Assembly: GCA_035540375.1 (NCBI GenBank)
Contig: DATLGO010000017.1
Span: forward strand, 1 to 54,074
Length of the DNA: 54,074 nucleotides
Reading direction: 5' to 3'
DNA from: Candidatus Thermoplasmatota archaeon
GTDB taxonomy: Archaea; Thermoplasmatota; SW-10-69-26; JACQPN01; JAJPHT01
The translations under genes were made by a program, and so were the position numbers. Under the pieces are notes generated by a model that made no database searches, was not told the origin of the DNA, and saw nothing but the letters and a program-made list of their open reading frames with translations. The first letter of the stretch is position 1; each line of letters starts with the position of its first letter. Below are positions 9,000 to 16,694 of this stretch, one piece after another.

Positions 9000-10110
9000 C
9001 CTCCTCGAAGAGGAGGTCGGTCGCCTCAGAGATGCCGCGCCAACCGTAACGGGAAGCGACGCGCGCCGCGCCCCGACGCCCGAGGTCCGACGCCCGGCCG
9101 GGGTCCCGCGCGAGGTCGCCGAGGGCCTCTGCGAGCGCGCCGGGGTCGCCCGGGGGGACGAGGATCCCGGTCGCCCCGTCCTCGACGAGCGAGGGCACGC
9201 CGCCCACGGCGCTCGCGACGACGGGAAGCCCACAGGCGGCCGCCTCCGCGGCCACCATGCCGAACGACTCGGCGTCGGTCAGGCTCGGAAGCGCGAGCGC
9301 TCCATGCGCGCGGTAGAGGTCGGCAAGGTCGGCGTCCGGCACGCGACCCGCGAAGGCGACGGGCAGGTCGAGGGCGAGCGCCTTCGCGCGCCATCCGGCC
9401 ACCATCGGACCGCCGCCCGCCACGGTGAGCGTGAGGCGCGGGTCGGCGGCGTGGGCCCGGCGGAAGGCCTCGAAGAGCACGTGGAAGCCCTTCCAGCCGT
9501 AGGCCGGATCGAGCCGCCCGAGGTAGAGCAGCCGCGTGGGCTCGGCGGGCTTCGGCGCGGGATGGAACCGTTCGAGATCGACGCCCGGGGGAATGACGGT
9601 CGTCTTGTCGGCGTACCGCGCGAGGCGGTTCGCGGCGACAAAGGGACTCACGGCGACGATGCGGCGCGCGGCGCGGAAGGCCCACGGCTCGACGGTCGCG
9701 CCGAGCAAGCGGGCCGCGGCCTCGAGGCCGGGCCTTCCGCCCTTGAGCAAGCCGGCGTGGTACGTCGCGACGTACGGCGCGTTCACGAGGCGCGCGGCGA
9801 GGGCGGCGCCTTCGAGCGCCCCGGGAACCGGCCCGTGGCCGTTCACGACGTCCGGCCGCCAGGCCTTGACGAGGCGCGCGAGCCGCGAGGCCGCGCGCAA
9901 AGCGACGGGCGTGTTCGACACGACGGCCGAGGCCGGAAGACGCTCCACGAGAACGCCCTCGTCGTCCAAGGCATCGGGATCTTCCCGGGTGGCGGCGACG
10001 ACGCGCACGTCGTGCCCGCGCGCGACGAGACCGCGAGCGATGCCGCGGGCGTAGTTCTCGAGGCCGCCCCCCTCGGGCGGCCACCAGGGCGTCGCGAGGA
10101 CGATCCTCAT
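8899..10110 (-). CDS. GT4 glycosyltransferase
   Basis: A 403-residue GT-B enzyme. The N-terminal domain opens with MRIVLATPWWPPEGGG and contains the VNGHGPVPG acceptor-side loop. The C-terminal domain has LLYLGRLDPAYGWKG, the AGGGP turn and the nucleotide-sugar E(x7)E region ESFGMVAAEAAACGLPVV, all typical of GT4 (PIG-A/mannosyltransferase relatives). The start ATG 10110 overlaps the stop of the GT4 gene upstream. The last ~30 codons are Arg/Ser/Pro-rich and overlap the convergent gene ending at 8999. They look like a run-on tail rather than a domain. Role: cytoplasmic step in surface-glycan assembly. Confidence 0.88.
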   Translation of the reverse strand: MRIVLATPWWPPEGGGLENYARGIARGLVARGHDVRVVAATREDPDALDDEGVLVERLPASAVVSNTPVALRAASRLARLVKAWRPDVVNGHGPVPGALEGAALAARLVNAPYVATYHAGLLKGGRPGLEAAARLLGATVEPWAFRAARRIVAVSPFVAANRLARYADKTTVIPPGVDLERFHPAPKPAEPTRLLYLGRLDPAYGWKGFHVLFEAFRRAHAADPRLTLTVAGGGPMVAGWRAKALALDLPVAFAGRVPDADLADLYRAHGALALPSLTDAESFGMVAAEAAACGLPVVASAVGGVPSLVEDGATGILVPPGDPGALAEALGDLARDPGRASDLGRRGAARVASRYGWRGISEATDLLFEEAIAASRRAPRGTRSPTRASRSGPSSPRGRRGSG

Positions 10111-11216
10111 GGCGCGGGCTCCGTCGCCGCTCGATAGGCCTCCTCGAGCCCCTTCGCGACGACCGGCCACGCGTAGCGGCGAGCGACGGCGCGGCGCAGG
10201 TCGTTCGCGGACGGGAGCGCCGCGCGCCCCTCGAGCACGTCGACGATGCGGCCCGCGAGGTCCTGGGCGTCCCCGGGTCGGGCGACGAGGCCTCCGAGCG
10301 ACGCGACGTGGCGGACGCCCGGCAGGTCCGACGCGACGACGGGTGTGCCTGAGGCGAGCGATTCGAGAAGCGCGACGCCGAAGGCCTCCTGCGTGTTCAC
10401 GCTCGGCAGCACCGTGACGGCGGCCTTCGCATAGAGCGTTGCAAGCGTTTCGTCGTCGACGCGACCCAGGAACGTCGCGTCCACGCCAAGGTTCCGAGCG
10501 AGATCCTCGAGCCCGTCGCGCAGCGGCCCGTCGCCCGCGACGACGAGCGGCGCGGGGCGGCGCGCCTGGACGCGGCGCATCGCGGACAGGAGGACGCTCA
10601 CGCCCTTGTACGGGACGAGGCGGCCGACGAAGAGCACGTAGCCCTCGCGCCGCGAGGCGGGGCGGAACCGCGCGACGTCGACGCCGTTCGGGACGTGGAC
10701 CGTCGGGACGCGCGACACGAGTCGACCAAGGCCCGCGGGCGGCTCCGGCGAGCGGTGCACGACGAGACGCGCGGCGGCCATCGCGCGGCCGAGCGTCGAG
10801 CCGTAGACGTTCGTCGCGAGCGCCATCGCGGTCGAGGTGGGCGCGACGTCGAAATGGTAGTCCACGACGACGGGGGGTCCGCCGCGCACGCGTGAAAGGA
10901 GCGGGACGAGGTCCGACATCGTCGGATACGTCGCAGGGACGTGCACGACGTCGGCGTCGAGGCGCGCCCACGCGAGCGACGAGAGCGGGGCGCGGAACGC
11001 GCTCGCGAAGCGGCGCACGGCTTCGACGCGGACGCCCTCGGGGGTCCGGGCCGTGTAGGGTCGGCGGGCGGTCGTCCACAGGGTGACGTCGTGGCCCCGC
11101 TTCGCGAGCGCCGCGGCGCTTCCGGCGAGGCTCGCCTCGACGCCGCCCGCGAGGCCCGACGGGTCGCCGGGTTCCTCGGGCGTCGGCGGGTAGGGACTGA
11201 GGAGCGCGACGCGCAC
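10107..11216 (-). CDS. GT4 glycosyltransferase
   Basis: About 369 residues. It has the GT-B signs: VALLSPYPPTPEEPG with a Gly-rich loop, HVPATYP and VDYHFDV in the first domain, VPNGVD at the linker, VLFVGRLVPYKG and the E(x7)E region EAFGVALLESLASGTPVV in the second. It is closely similar throughout to the GT4 at 23408, which shares HVPATYP and DYHFDV, so these are block A/block B paralogs. I favour GTG 11216, which starts right at the first strand; an in-frame TTG at 11243 would add nine residues. Its stop overlaps the next gene's ATG. Confidence 0.86.
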   Translation of the reverse strand: MRVALLSPYPPTPEEPGDPSGLAGGVEASLAGSAAALAKRGHDVTLWTTARRPYTARTPEGVRVEAVRRFASAFRAPLSSLAWARLDADVVHVPATYPTMSDLVPLLSRVRGGPPVVVDYHFDVAPTSTAMALATNVYGSTLGRAMAAARLVVHRSPEPPAGLGRLVSRVPTVHVPNGVDVARFRPASRREGYVLFVGRLVPYKGVSVLLSAMRRVQARRPAPLVVAGDGPLRDGLEDLARNLGVDATFLGRVDDETLATLYAKAAVTVLPSVNTQEAFGVALLESLASGTPVVASDLPGVRHVASLGGLVARPGDAQDLAGRIVDVLEGRAALPSANDLRRAVARRYAWPVVAKGLEEAYRAATEPAP

Positions 11217-11324
11217 GGCGCGCCGGCTGCCGATGCGCGGCAAGCGGTTTGTGGGTCACGCCTCGAAGGCCAAACGTGATGCCTGCGGCGCGCCATGCGG
11301 GCGGGCGATGGACGGTGCGCGCGC

Positions 11325-12203
11325 GTGAGGGTGCTCCACGTGAACAACCCCGCGAACGTCGGGTGGGCCCTGACGCGGGCGCTCCGGGAGGAAGGCATCG
11401 TCGCCGAGGTGCTCGACCTCTATCCGTCCCCTTTCGGATTCCCTTCGGACCTCGACGCCGACCAGCGCGGCGTGGGCGCATTCCTGACGGCGCCGCGCCT
11501 CGCCCGCCTCGCGGGCCGGTACGACGTCCTGCATTTCCACGACTGCTTCCCGCGCGCCTTCAGGCTCGGCGTCGCCCTCGCGTCGGCGAAGCCGAAGCTC
11601 GTCTTCCATCACCACGGGAGCCTCCTGCGGTCGGGCGCCGCTCGTCACGCGGACGCGCCCGGCGCGCACCTCGTCGCGACGCCGGACCTCCTCGGCCACC
11701 TCCCGAAGGCGCGGTACGTGCCGACCCCGCACGCGCCTCCGGTCGACCCCGTGTACCCTTCGGGCCGCGGCCCCATCCTCGTCGGACACTACCCTTCGAA
11801 CGAATCCACGAAGGGGACGCCCGCGATCCGCGCCGCCGTCGCGCCGCTCGTCGAGGCCGGGCTCGCCCGCTTCGACGTGGCAAGCGGCCTCAAGCACCGC
11901 GAGGCGCTCGCGCGCATGGCCGCGTGCGACGTCGTCGTGGACCAGTGGCGACCGGACATCAACGCGCACGGCGTCGTGACCCTCGAGGCGATGGGCCTCG
12001 GCAAGCCCGTCGTGTGCTCGGTCGAGCGCGCATGGTACCCGGGCATTCCCGTGCTCGCGGGCGATCTCGAGGTCGCGCTTGCGGAGGCCGCCCGGCGACC
12101 CGAGCGCCTGCCCGAGATCGGTCGCGTGTCCCGGGCCTACGTCGAGCGCGTGCACGCGCCGAAGGCGGTCGCGGCGCAGCTCCTCGCCGTGTATGAAGGA
12201 TGA
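11325..12203 (+). CDS. Glycosyltransferase, GT4-like
   Basis: A 292-residue protein, short for GT4. GTG 11325 starts directly at the first strand (RVLHVNNPANVG); an ATG 30 nt upstream is in frame but adds a non-family tail. Visible features are the HFHDCFP loop, HHHGSL, and DINAHGVVTLEAMGLGKPVV, the donor-binding Glu-rich segment of GT-B enzymes. The whole second half is compact, so it may be a minimal GT4. It is divergent from the two GT4 genes ending at 8899 and stands alone before a hairpin at 12204. Probable role: glycan assembly; substrate unknown. Confidence 0.78.
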   Translation: MRVLHVNNPANVGWALTRALREEGIVAEVLDLYPSPFGFPSDLDADQRGVGAFLTAPRLARLAGRYDVLHFHDCFPRAFRLGVALASAKPKLVFHHHGSLLRSGAARHADAPGAHLVATPDLLGHLPKARYVPTPHAPPVDPVYPSGRGPILVGHYPSNESTKGTPAIRAAVAPLVEAGLARFDVASGLKHREALARMAACDVVVDQWRPDINAHGVVTLEAMGLGKPVVCSVERAWYPGIPVLAGDLEVALAEAARRPERLPEIGRVSRAYVERVHAPKAVAAQLLAVYEG

Positions 12204-12220
12204 CCGCCCGGAGCGGGCGG
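12204..12220 (+). terminator. Hairpin after GT4-like gene
   Basis: A perfect 7-bp inverted repeat, CCGCCCG-GAG-CGGGCGG, starts right after the stop codon of the GT4-like gene and lies between convergent genes. No strong T-run follows, so termination is inferred only from position and structure. Confidence 0.4.
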
Positions 12221-12305
12221 GTGAGAAGGAAGGGCCCCCAAGAAATTAGAGGTGTTGCCGTACCTGTTGCTGGAGATGGGTGCCCTTGGGCCTGCGGGGC
12301 AGGCT
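12204..12305 (-). other. Candidate small noncoding transcript
   Basis: The 156-nt convergent gap 12204-12359 has more structure than expected. On the minus strand a TATA-like GTTTAAGTA lies at 12328-12336. About 25 nt below it, at 12304-12290, begins a 6-bp hairpin (GCCTGC/GCAGGC). The stretch ends at the 7-bp hairpin 12220-12204. A further hairpin (GATCCG/CGGATC) lies at 12307-12322, between box and start. No open frame of note is present. This is an inference from promoter-like spacing and structure only. Confidence 0.22.
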
Positions 12306-12359
12306 TGATCCGATGACGGATCGGGGCTACTTAAACTCCTTCCCAACCCTCTGTTCGCT

Positions 12360-13550
12360 TCACAGGTAGCTCAGCCACCAGTCCTTGCGACGGCGCTTCA
12401 CGTCCGCAAACCACGCGCACAGGGGATAGAGGAGGAGCACGACGCCGATCCAGACGGCGTAGACGACGGGCAGGTCGAAACCCCAGGTGGGCGGGAGCGC
12501 TGCGAAGAAGACGCCCACGAGAGGCCGCCAGTCGTGGCCGACCACGACGGCGAAGACCGGGACGAGGAGCCGGAGGATCCACAGATGGAGCACGTAGTAG
12601 AAGAGGGGGACGCGTCCGAAGGTGACGAAGATCCGGCTCCACGCGCCTTTCGCGCGGTCGAGGGCAGGAAGGATCGCGAGGGCAGGCCCGAGCGTCGCGA
12701 GGAGGAAGAGGAGCGAGGGCGGGTACTTCTGCACGTTCATGAAGTCCATCGCCGTGCGGACGGGGTCGCCCTGGTCGCTCCAGCCGCCCGGGTCGCCGTA
12801 GACCTGCGAGGCGCGCAGGACGAGGAAGAGCGCGACGGCCGAGAGCCCGATCGCGACGAGCGCCCGGTCGCGCATCGCGCGGTCCCCCGTGAAGAGGCGG
12901 CCCAGGCCGTATCCCGCGGCCATTACGCCGAACCAGGGGAGCACGGGATAGCCGGGGCGGATGAGGAGCCCGGGGACGGGCTCGACCGCGCCGCGCTCGT
13001 GGAGCATCTTCCACAGCCAGTCGAACGGCCCGAAATGGGCGGGAACGAGCGGGTCGGCGAGGTTGTGGAGGGCGAGGATTGCGAGGCCGATCGCGCCGAC
13101 GACGCCGGGCCCGAAGCGCACGAGGAACGAGAGCGCGACCATCGACCACCCGATCGCCCAGATGACCTGCGCGATGATCGTGCCGAAGTTGAGGTCGAGG
13201 AACCAGCCGACGTGCACGAACGTCATCTCGACGACGACGAGCCACAGTCCGCGCGTCCACAGGAACCGCGGGAGGTCCACGCGCCCCCGCGATCCGGAGA
13301 GGAACGCCGCCGTCCCCGCGAAGAAGACGAAGACCGGCGCGGCGAAGTGGGTGATCCAGCGCGTGATGTAGTACTCGGGCGTCGTGACCGCGTGATCGAG
13401 CGGATTGAATCGCGCGAAGGTGAAGAATGCGCGGGCGTGGTCGAGCGCCATCACGACCATGACGAGGCCTCGCAGGAGGTCGATGCCCTCAAGACGGCCG
13501 GGGGCGGCCCGAGGCGCGCTTTGCGGACGGGCAGCTACGAGGGTCGCCAC
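12360..13550 (-). CDS. Membrane acyltransferase, DUF1624/HGSNAT-like
   Basis: A 396-residue protein with about ten membrane helices. The N-terminal EGIDLLRGLVMVVMALDHARAFF is the signature of the heparan-glucosaminide N-acetyltransferase-like (DUF1624/YeiB-type) family, which moves acyl groups onto sugars across membranes. It is the second of two tandem paralogs. GTG 13550 is chosen because it gives exactly the same length as the neighbour and the same start (MAT...); an upstream in-frame TTG at 13592 would add an unrelated tail. A link to acetylation of the nearby surface glycans is inferred from context. Confidence 0.8.
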   Translation of the reverse strand: MATLVAARPQSAPRAAPGRLEGIDLLRGLVMVVMALDHARAFFTFARFNPLDHAVTTPEYYITRWITHFAAPVFVFFAGTAAFLSGSRGRVDLPRFLWTRGLWLVVVEMTFVHVGWFLDLNFGTIIAQVIWAIGWSMVALSFLVRFGPGVVGAIGLAILALHNLADPLVPAHFGPFDWLWKMLHERGAVEPVPGLLIRPGYPVLPWFGVMAAGYGLGRLFTGDRAMRDRALVAIGLSAVALFLVLRASQVYGDPGGWSDQGDPVRTAMDFMNVQKYPPSLLFLLATLGPALAILPALDRAKGAWSRIFVTFGRVPLFYYVLHLWILRLLVPVFAVVVGHDWRPLVGVFFAALPPTWGFDLPVVYAVWIGVVLLLYPLCAWFADVKRRRKDWWLSYL

Positions 13551-13605
13551 CGTCGTGCTATCGTGTCGCGCGTCATGAAACCTTGGCCGCAACGGCCGCG
13601 GCGGA

Positions 13606-14796
13606 TCAGAGGTAGCTCAGCCACCAGTCCCGGCGGCGACGCTTGAGGTCCGCGAACCAGGCGCAGAACGGGTAGAGCAGCAGGACCACGCCGGCAGTGA
13701 CGAGATAGACCACCGGCAGGTCCCAACCGTACCCTTCCGGGAACGTGAACTGCGGGATCGAGACGACCCGCAGCCCCGTGAACCCGCTGAGGTTCGCGAA
13801 CACGATCGCGAGACCGTGGATGAGGATCAGGTGCACGACGTAATAGAACAGGGGCACGCGTCCCAGGGTCACGAAAAACGCCGCCGCGCGCCCCTTCGCG
13901 CGCTCGAGGAGCGGCAGCGCCGCGACGACGGGCCCCAGCGTGGCGAGGATGAAAAGGAAGGAGGGCGGATACTTCGTGACGGCCATGAAATCCATCGCGG
14001 TGCGGGCGAGGTCGCCGCGGTCGGCCCAACCGTCCGCATCGCCGTAGACCTGCGCGCCGCGCAGCACGAAGAAGAGCGCGACCATGCCGAGGCCGACGAT
14101 GGGAAGGACGCGCGCGCGGCGTTCGCCGTCCCACAGGAAGACCTGGCCGAAGCCGTATCCCGCGGCGATGACGCCGATCCACGGGAGGACCGGGTAGAAC
14201 GCGAGGATCATCGCGCCGGGCCCGAGCGGGATCACGCCGCCCTCATGGAGGAGGACCCAGAGCGGGCCGAGCGAACCGAAGTCGGACGGCACGAGGGGGT
14301 CCGCGAGGTTGTGGAGCGCGACGATGCCGAGGCCGATCGCGCCCGTCGCGACCGGGCCGAGGCGCACGAGGAAGGAGAGCGCGACCATGGACCACCCGAT
14401 CGCCCAGATCACCTGGGCGGCCATCACGCCGAAGTTCAGGTCGTAGGTCCATCCGAAGTGGACGAAGGTCATCTCCACGGCGACGAGCCAGAGACCGCGG
14501 GTCCAGAGGAATCGCGGAAGCGCGGCCTCGCTCCTGCGTCCGTAGAGGAACGCGGCCGTGCCGGCGAGGAGCACGAACGTGGGCGCGACGAAGTGGGTGA
14601 TCCACCGCGTCACGAAGTACTCGGGCGTCGAGTCGGCCCAGCTCACGGGGTCGAAGCGCGCGATCGTGAAATAGACGCGGACGTGGTCGATCGCCATGAG
14701 CACCATGACGACGCCGCGCAGGAGATCGATGCTCTCGAGCCGCCCCGCGGTCGAAGCGGCGTTCTCCACCGTCCGCTCCGCGAGGACTGTCGCCAT
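13606..14796 (-). CDS. Membrane acyltransferase, DUF1624/HGSNAT-like
   Basis: A 396-residue tandem paralog of the protein at 12360-13550, similar along its whole length. It has the same ESIDLLRGVVMVLMAIDHVRVYF signature, with the conserved His in helix 1, and around ten membrane helices ending in a basic C-terminus (LKRRRRDWWLSYL, nearly identical in both). The ATG at 14796 is preceded by a GGAGGCGGAG Shine-Dalgarno; an in-frame ATG 39 nt further up lacks one. It lies 55 nt upstream of its paralog and the two are probably one transcript. Likely role: trans-membrane acylation of a cell-surface sugar. Confidence 0.82.
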   Translation of the reverse strand: MATVLAERTVENAASTAGRLESIDLLRGVVMVLMAIDHVRVYFTIARFDPVSWADSTPEYFVTRWITHFVAPTFVLLAGTAAFLYGRRSEAALPRFLWTRGLWLVAVEMTFVHFGWTYDLNFGVMAAQVIWAIGWSMVALSFLVRLGPVATGAIGLGIVALHNLADPLVPSDFGSLGPLWVLLHEGGVIPLGPGAMILAFYPVLPWIGVIAAGYGFGQVFLWDGERRARVLPIVGLGMVALFFVLRGAQVYGDADGWADRGDLARTAMDFMAVTKYPPSFLFILATLGPVVAALPLLERAKGRAAAFFVTLGRVPLFYYVVHLILIHGLAIVFANLSGFTGLRVVSIPQFTFPEGYGWDLPVVYLVTAGVVLLLYPFCAWFADLKRRRRDWWLSYL

Positions 14797-14882
14797 CTCC
14801 GCCTCCCATCCGCGAGGACCGCGCGCGGGCATCAAGGTTTGGCCGCCGAAGACTCAAGGTCGAGGGACACCCTCGCCGGGTC

Positions 14883-15635
14883 GTGGACGACGCCATCCGC
14901 GCCCTCGCGCGCGCCGAGCGCGTCCTCGCCTTCACGGGCGCGGGCGTCTCGACGGCCTCGGGCATCCCGGACTTCCGTGGCCCCGACGGGCTCTGGAAGC
15001 GCTTCGACCCCGCCGAGTTCGAGTACGACCGCCTCGTCGCGGATCCTTCTCGGTTCTGGACGCTTCGCGCCAAGCTCGAGGCCGCGCTCAATCTCGAGGC
15101 TGCCCGGCCGAATGCCGCGCACCGCGCCCTCGCGGCAGCCGAAGGGTCGGGTCGCCTCGTGGGCGTCGTCACGCAGAACGTGGACGGCCTCCATCTCGCG
15201 GCGGGCACCTCGCCCGAGCGGCTCGTGGAGCTGCACGGCGCGGCGCGGGAGGTGCAATGCCTCGTCTGCCGCGCGCGGCATCCCGTCGCGGTCGCGCGCG
15301 AGGACCTCGCAAGGGGCCGCGTCCCGCCGCGGTGCCCCGCTTGCGGCGGCGCGCTCAAGCCCGGCGTCACGCTCTTCGGCGAGACGCTCGACGCGGCCGC
15401 GTGGGCGCGCGCCGACGCCTTCGCGCGACGCGCCGACATCGTTCTCGTCGTGGGTTCGAGCCTCGGCGTGTATCCCGCCGCGCTCGTCCCGCGCCGCGTC
15501 GTCGAGGCGGGCGGCGGGCTCGTCATCGTGAATCGCGAGCCGACGCCGTTCGACGACGACGCGGACGCCCTGGTCCGCGAGGACGTCGCGACGGCCTTGC
15601 CGCGGCTCATGGCGGGCGCGGGTCTCGTCCGGTAG
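14883..15635 (+). CDS. cobB: Sir2-family NAD-dependent protein deacetylase
   Basis: A 250-residue sirtuin. It removes acyl groups from protein lysines using NAD. Motifs in order: TGAGVSTASGIPDFRG (NAD binding), TQNVDGLH, the catalytic His in VELHGA, two zinc CxxC pairs (CLVC and CPAC), GVTLFGE, and GSSLGVYPAA. Length matches archaeal and bacterial homologs (about 245-255). The start is GTG 14883. It is divergent from the acyltransferase pair and followed at 77 nt by ilvE. The gene symbol follows bacterial use; sir2 is equally common in archaea. Confidence 0.93.
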   Translation: MDDAIRALARAERVLAFTGAGVSTASGIPDFRGPDGLWKRFDPAEFEYDRLVADPSRFWTLRAKLEAALNLEAARPNAAHRALAAAEGSGRLVGVVTQNVDGLHLAAGTSPERLVELHGAAREVQCLVCRARHPVAVAREDLARGRVPPRCPACGGALKPGVTLFGETLDAAAWARADAFARRADIVLVVGSSLGVYPAALVPRRVVEAGGGLVIVNREPTPFDDDADALVREDVATALPRLMAGAGLVR

Positions 15636-15682
15636 CGGCGGCGGCACCGATGCGCGATTCCCGCGGGTCCGTCGGCGGAAGC

Positions 15683-15689
15683 CTTTTCA
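15683..15689 (+). promoter_or_regulatory. TATA-like box of ilvE
   Basis: CTTTTCA centred 26 nt upstream of the ilvE ATG at 15712, the spacing of a leaderless archaeal promoter. Confidence 0.5.
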
Positions 15690-15711
15690 GCCCGCGCCGC
15701 GACTCGAAGTC

Positions 15712-16653
15712 ATGACGGTCCGCACGCCCGCGTGGGCGCTCCTCGACGGCGAGCTCGTCTTGTGGGAGCGCGCGACGCTCCACGCCTCCACGCACGGATT
15801 CCTCTACGGCACCGCCGTCTTCGAGGGCGTGCGCGCGTACAAGCAGGAATCGGGCGGCGTCGCCGTCTTCGAGCTCGCGGCCCACAGCGACCGCCTCGCG
15901 CGCAACGCCCGCATGATGGGCTTCGCGGGCGCCCCCGACGGGACGACGCTCGCGGGGTGGACGCTCGACCTCCTTTCCGCGCTCGAGGCGAAGGAGGACC
16001 ATTACATCCGTCCCGTCGTCTATGTCGGCGAGGGCGGCATCGGCATCCACCCGACGACCCAGAAGACGAAAACCGTCATCATGGCGACGCCGATGCAGAA
16101 GTACTTCTCGAAAGGCGTCCTCGCGGCGAAGGTCTCGAGCTGGATGCGCATCAGCGGGCGCGCGATCCCCCCGATGGGCAAGATCAACGGCGCGTACGCG
16201 AACTCCTACCTCGCGAGCAAGGAGGCGCGCGAGGCGGGCTTCGACGAAGCGATCCTGCTCAACGAGCGCGGCCTCGTGAGCGAGGGCTCGGGCGAGAACA
16301 TCTGGCTCGTGCGCGACGGCGAGCTCGTGACGCCGGGGCTCGACGGGGACATCCTCGACGGCATCACGCGGCGCCACGTCCTCGACCTCGCGCGCGACCT
16401 CGGCCTCGTCGTGCACGAGCGGGGCGTCCCGCGCTCGGAGCTCTACGCGGCGGACGAGATCTTCTTCAGCGGCACGGGCGTCGAGATCAGCCCCGTGGGC
16501 CGCGTCGACCACGTGACGATCGGAAACGGCGAGCCGGGCCCGGTCACGCGCGCGATCCACGACCGCTTCCACGCCTCGATCCGCGGCCTCGTCCCGAGCT
16601 ACGCGCGAAAGCTCACGCCCGTCGTTCCCGGACGCCAAACGAAGAAGACGTAG
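15712..16653 (+). CDS. ilvE: Branched-chain amino acid aminotransferase
   Basis: A 313-residue class IV PLP aminotransferase that makes Leu, Ile and Val from their keto acids with glutamate as donor. The family landmarks are visible: HGFLYGTAVFEGVRAY, RPVVYVGEGGIG, KINGAYANSYLASKEA, NERGLVSEGSGENIW, ITRRHVLDLARDLG and FFSGTGVEISPV. Length matches E. coli IlvE (309). The ATG 15712 fits a leaderless promoter at 15683. No other branched-chain biosynthesis gene is nearby. It converges on the FG-GAP gene. Confidence 0.94.
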   Translation: MTVRTPAWALLDGELVLWERATLHASTHGFLYGTAVFEGVRAYKQESGGVAVFELAAHSDRLARNARMMGFAGAPDGTTLAGWTLDLLSALEAKEDHYIRPVVYVGEGGIGIHPTTQKTKTVIMATPMQKYFSKGVLAAKVSSWMRISGRAIPPMGKINGAYANSYLASKEAREAGFDEAILLNERGLVSEGSGENIWLVRDGELVTPGLDGDILDGITRRHVLDLARDLGLVVHERGVPRSELYAADEIFFSGTGVEISPVGRVDHVTIGNGEPGPVTRAIHDRFHASIRGLVPSYARKLTPVVPGRQTKKT

Positions 16654-16694
16654 GCGAGCGGCATCGGCGGGTTTCGTCCGACCCCCGGCGGACG

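Noticed and set aside
12241-12330. tRNA gene in the convergent gap
   Set aside because: No TTCGAAT-type T-loop or acceptor pairing. I saw no tRNA or rRNA anywhere in the window.
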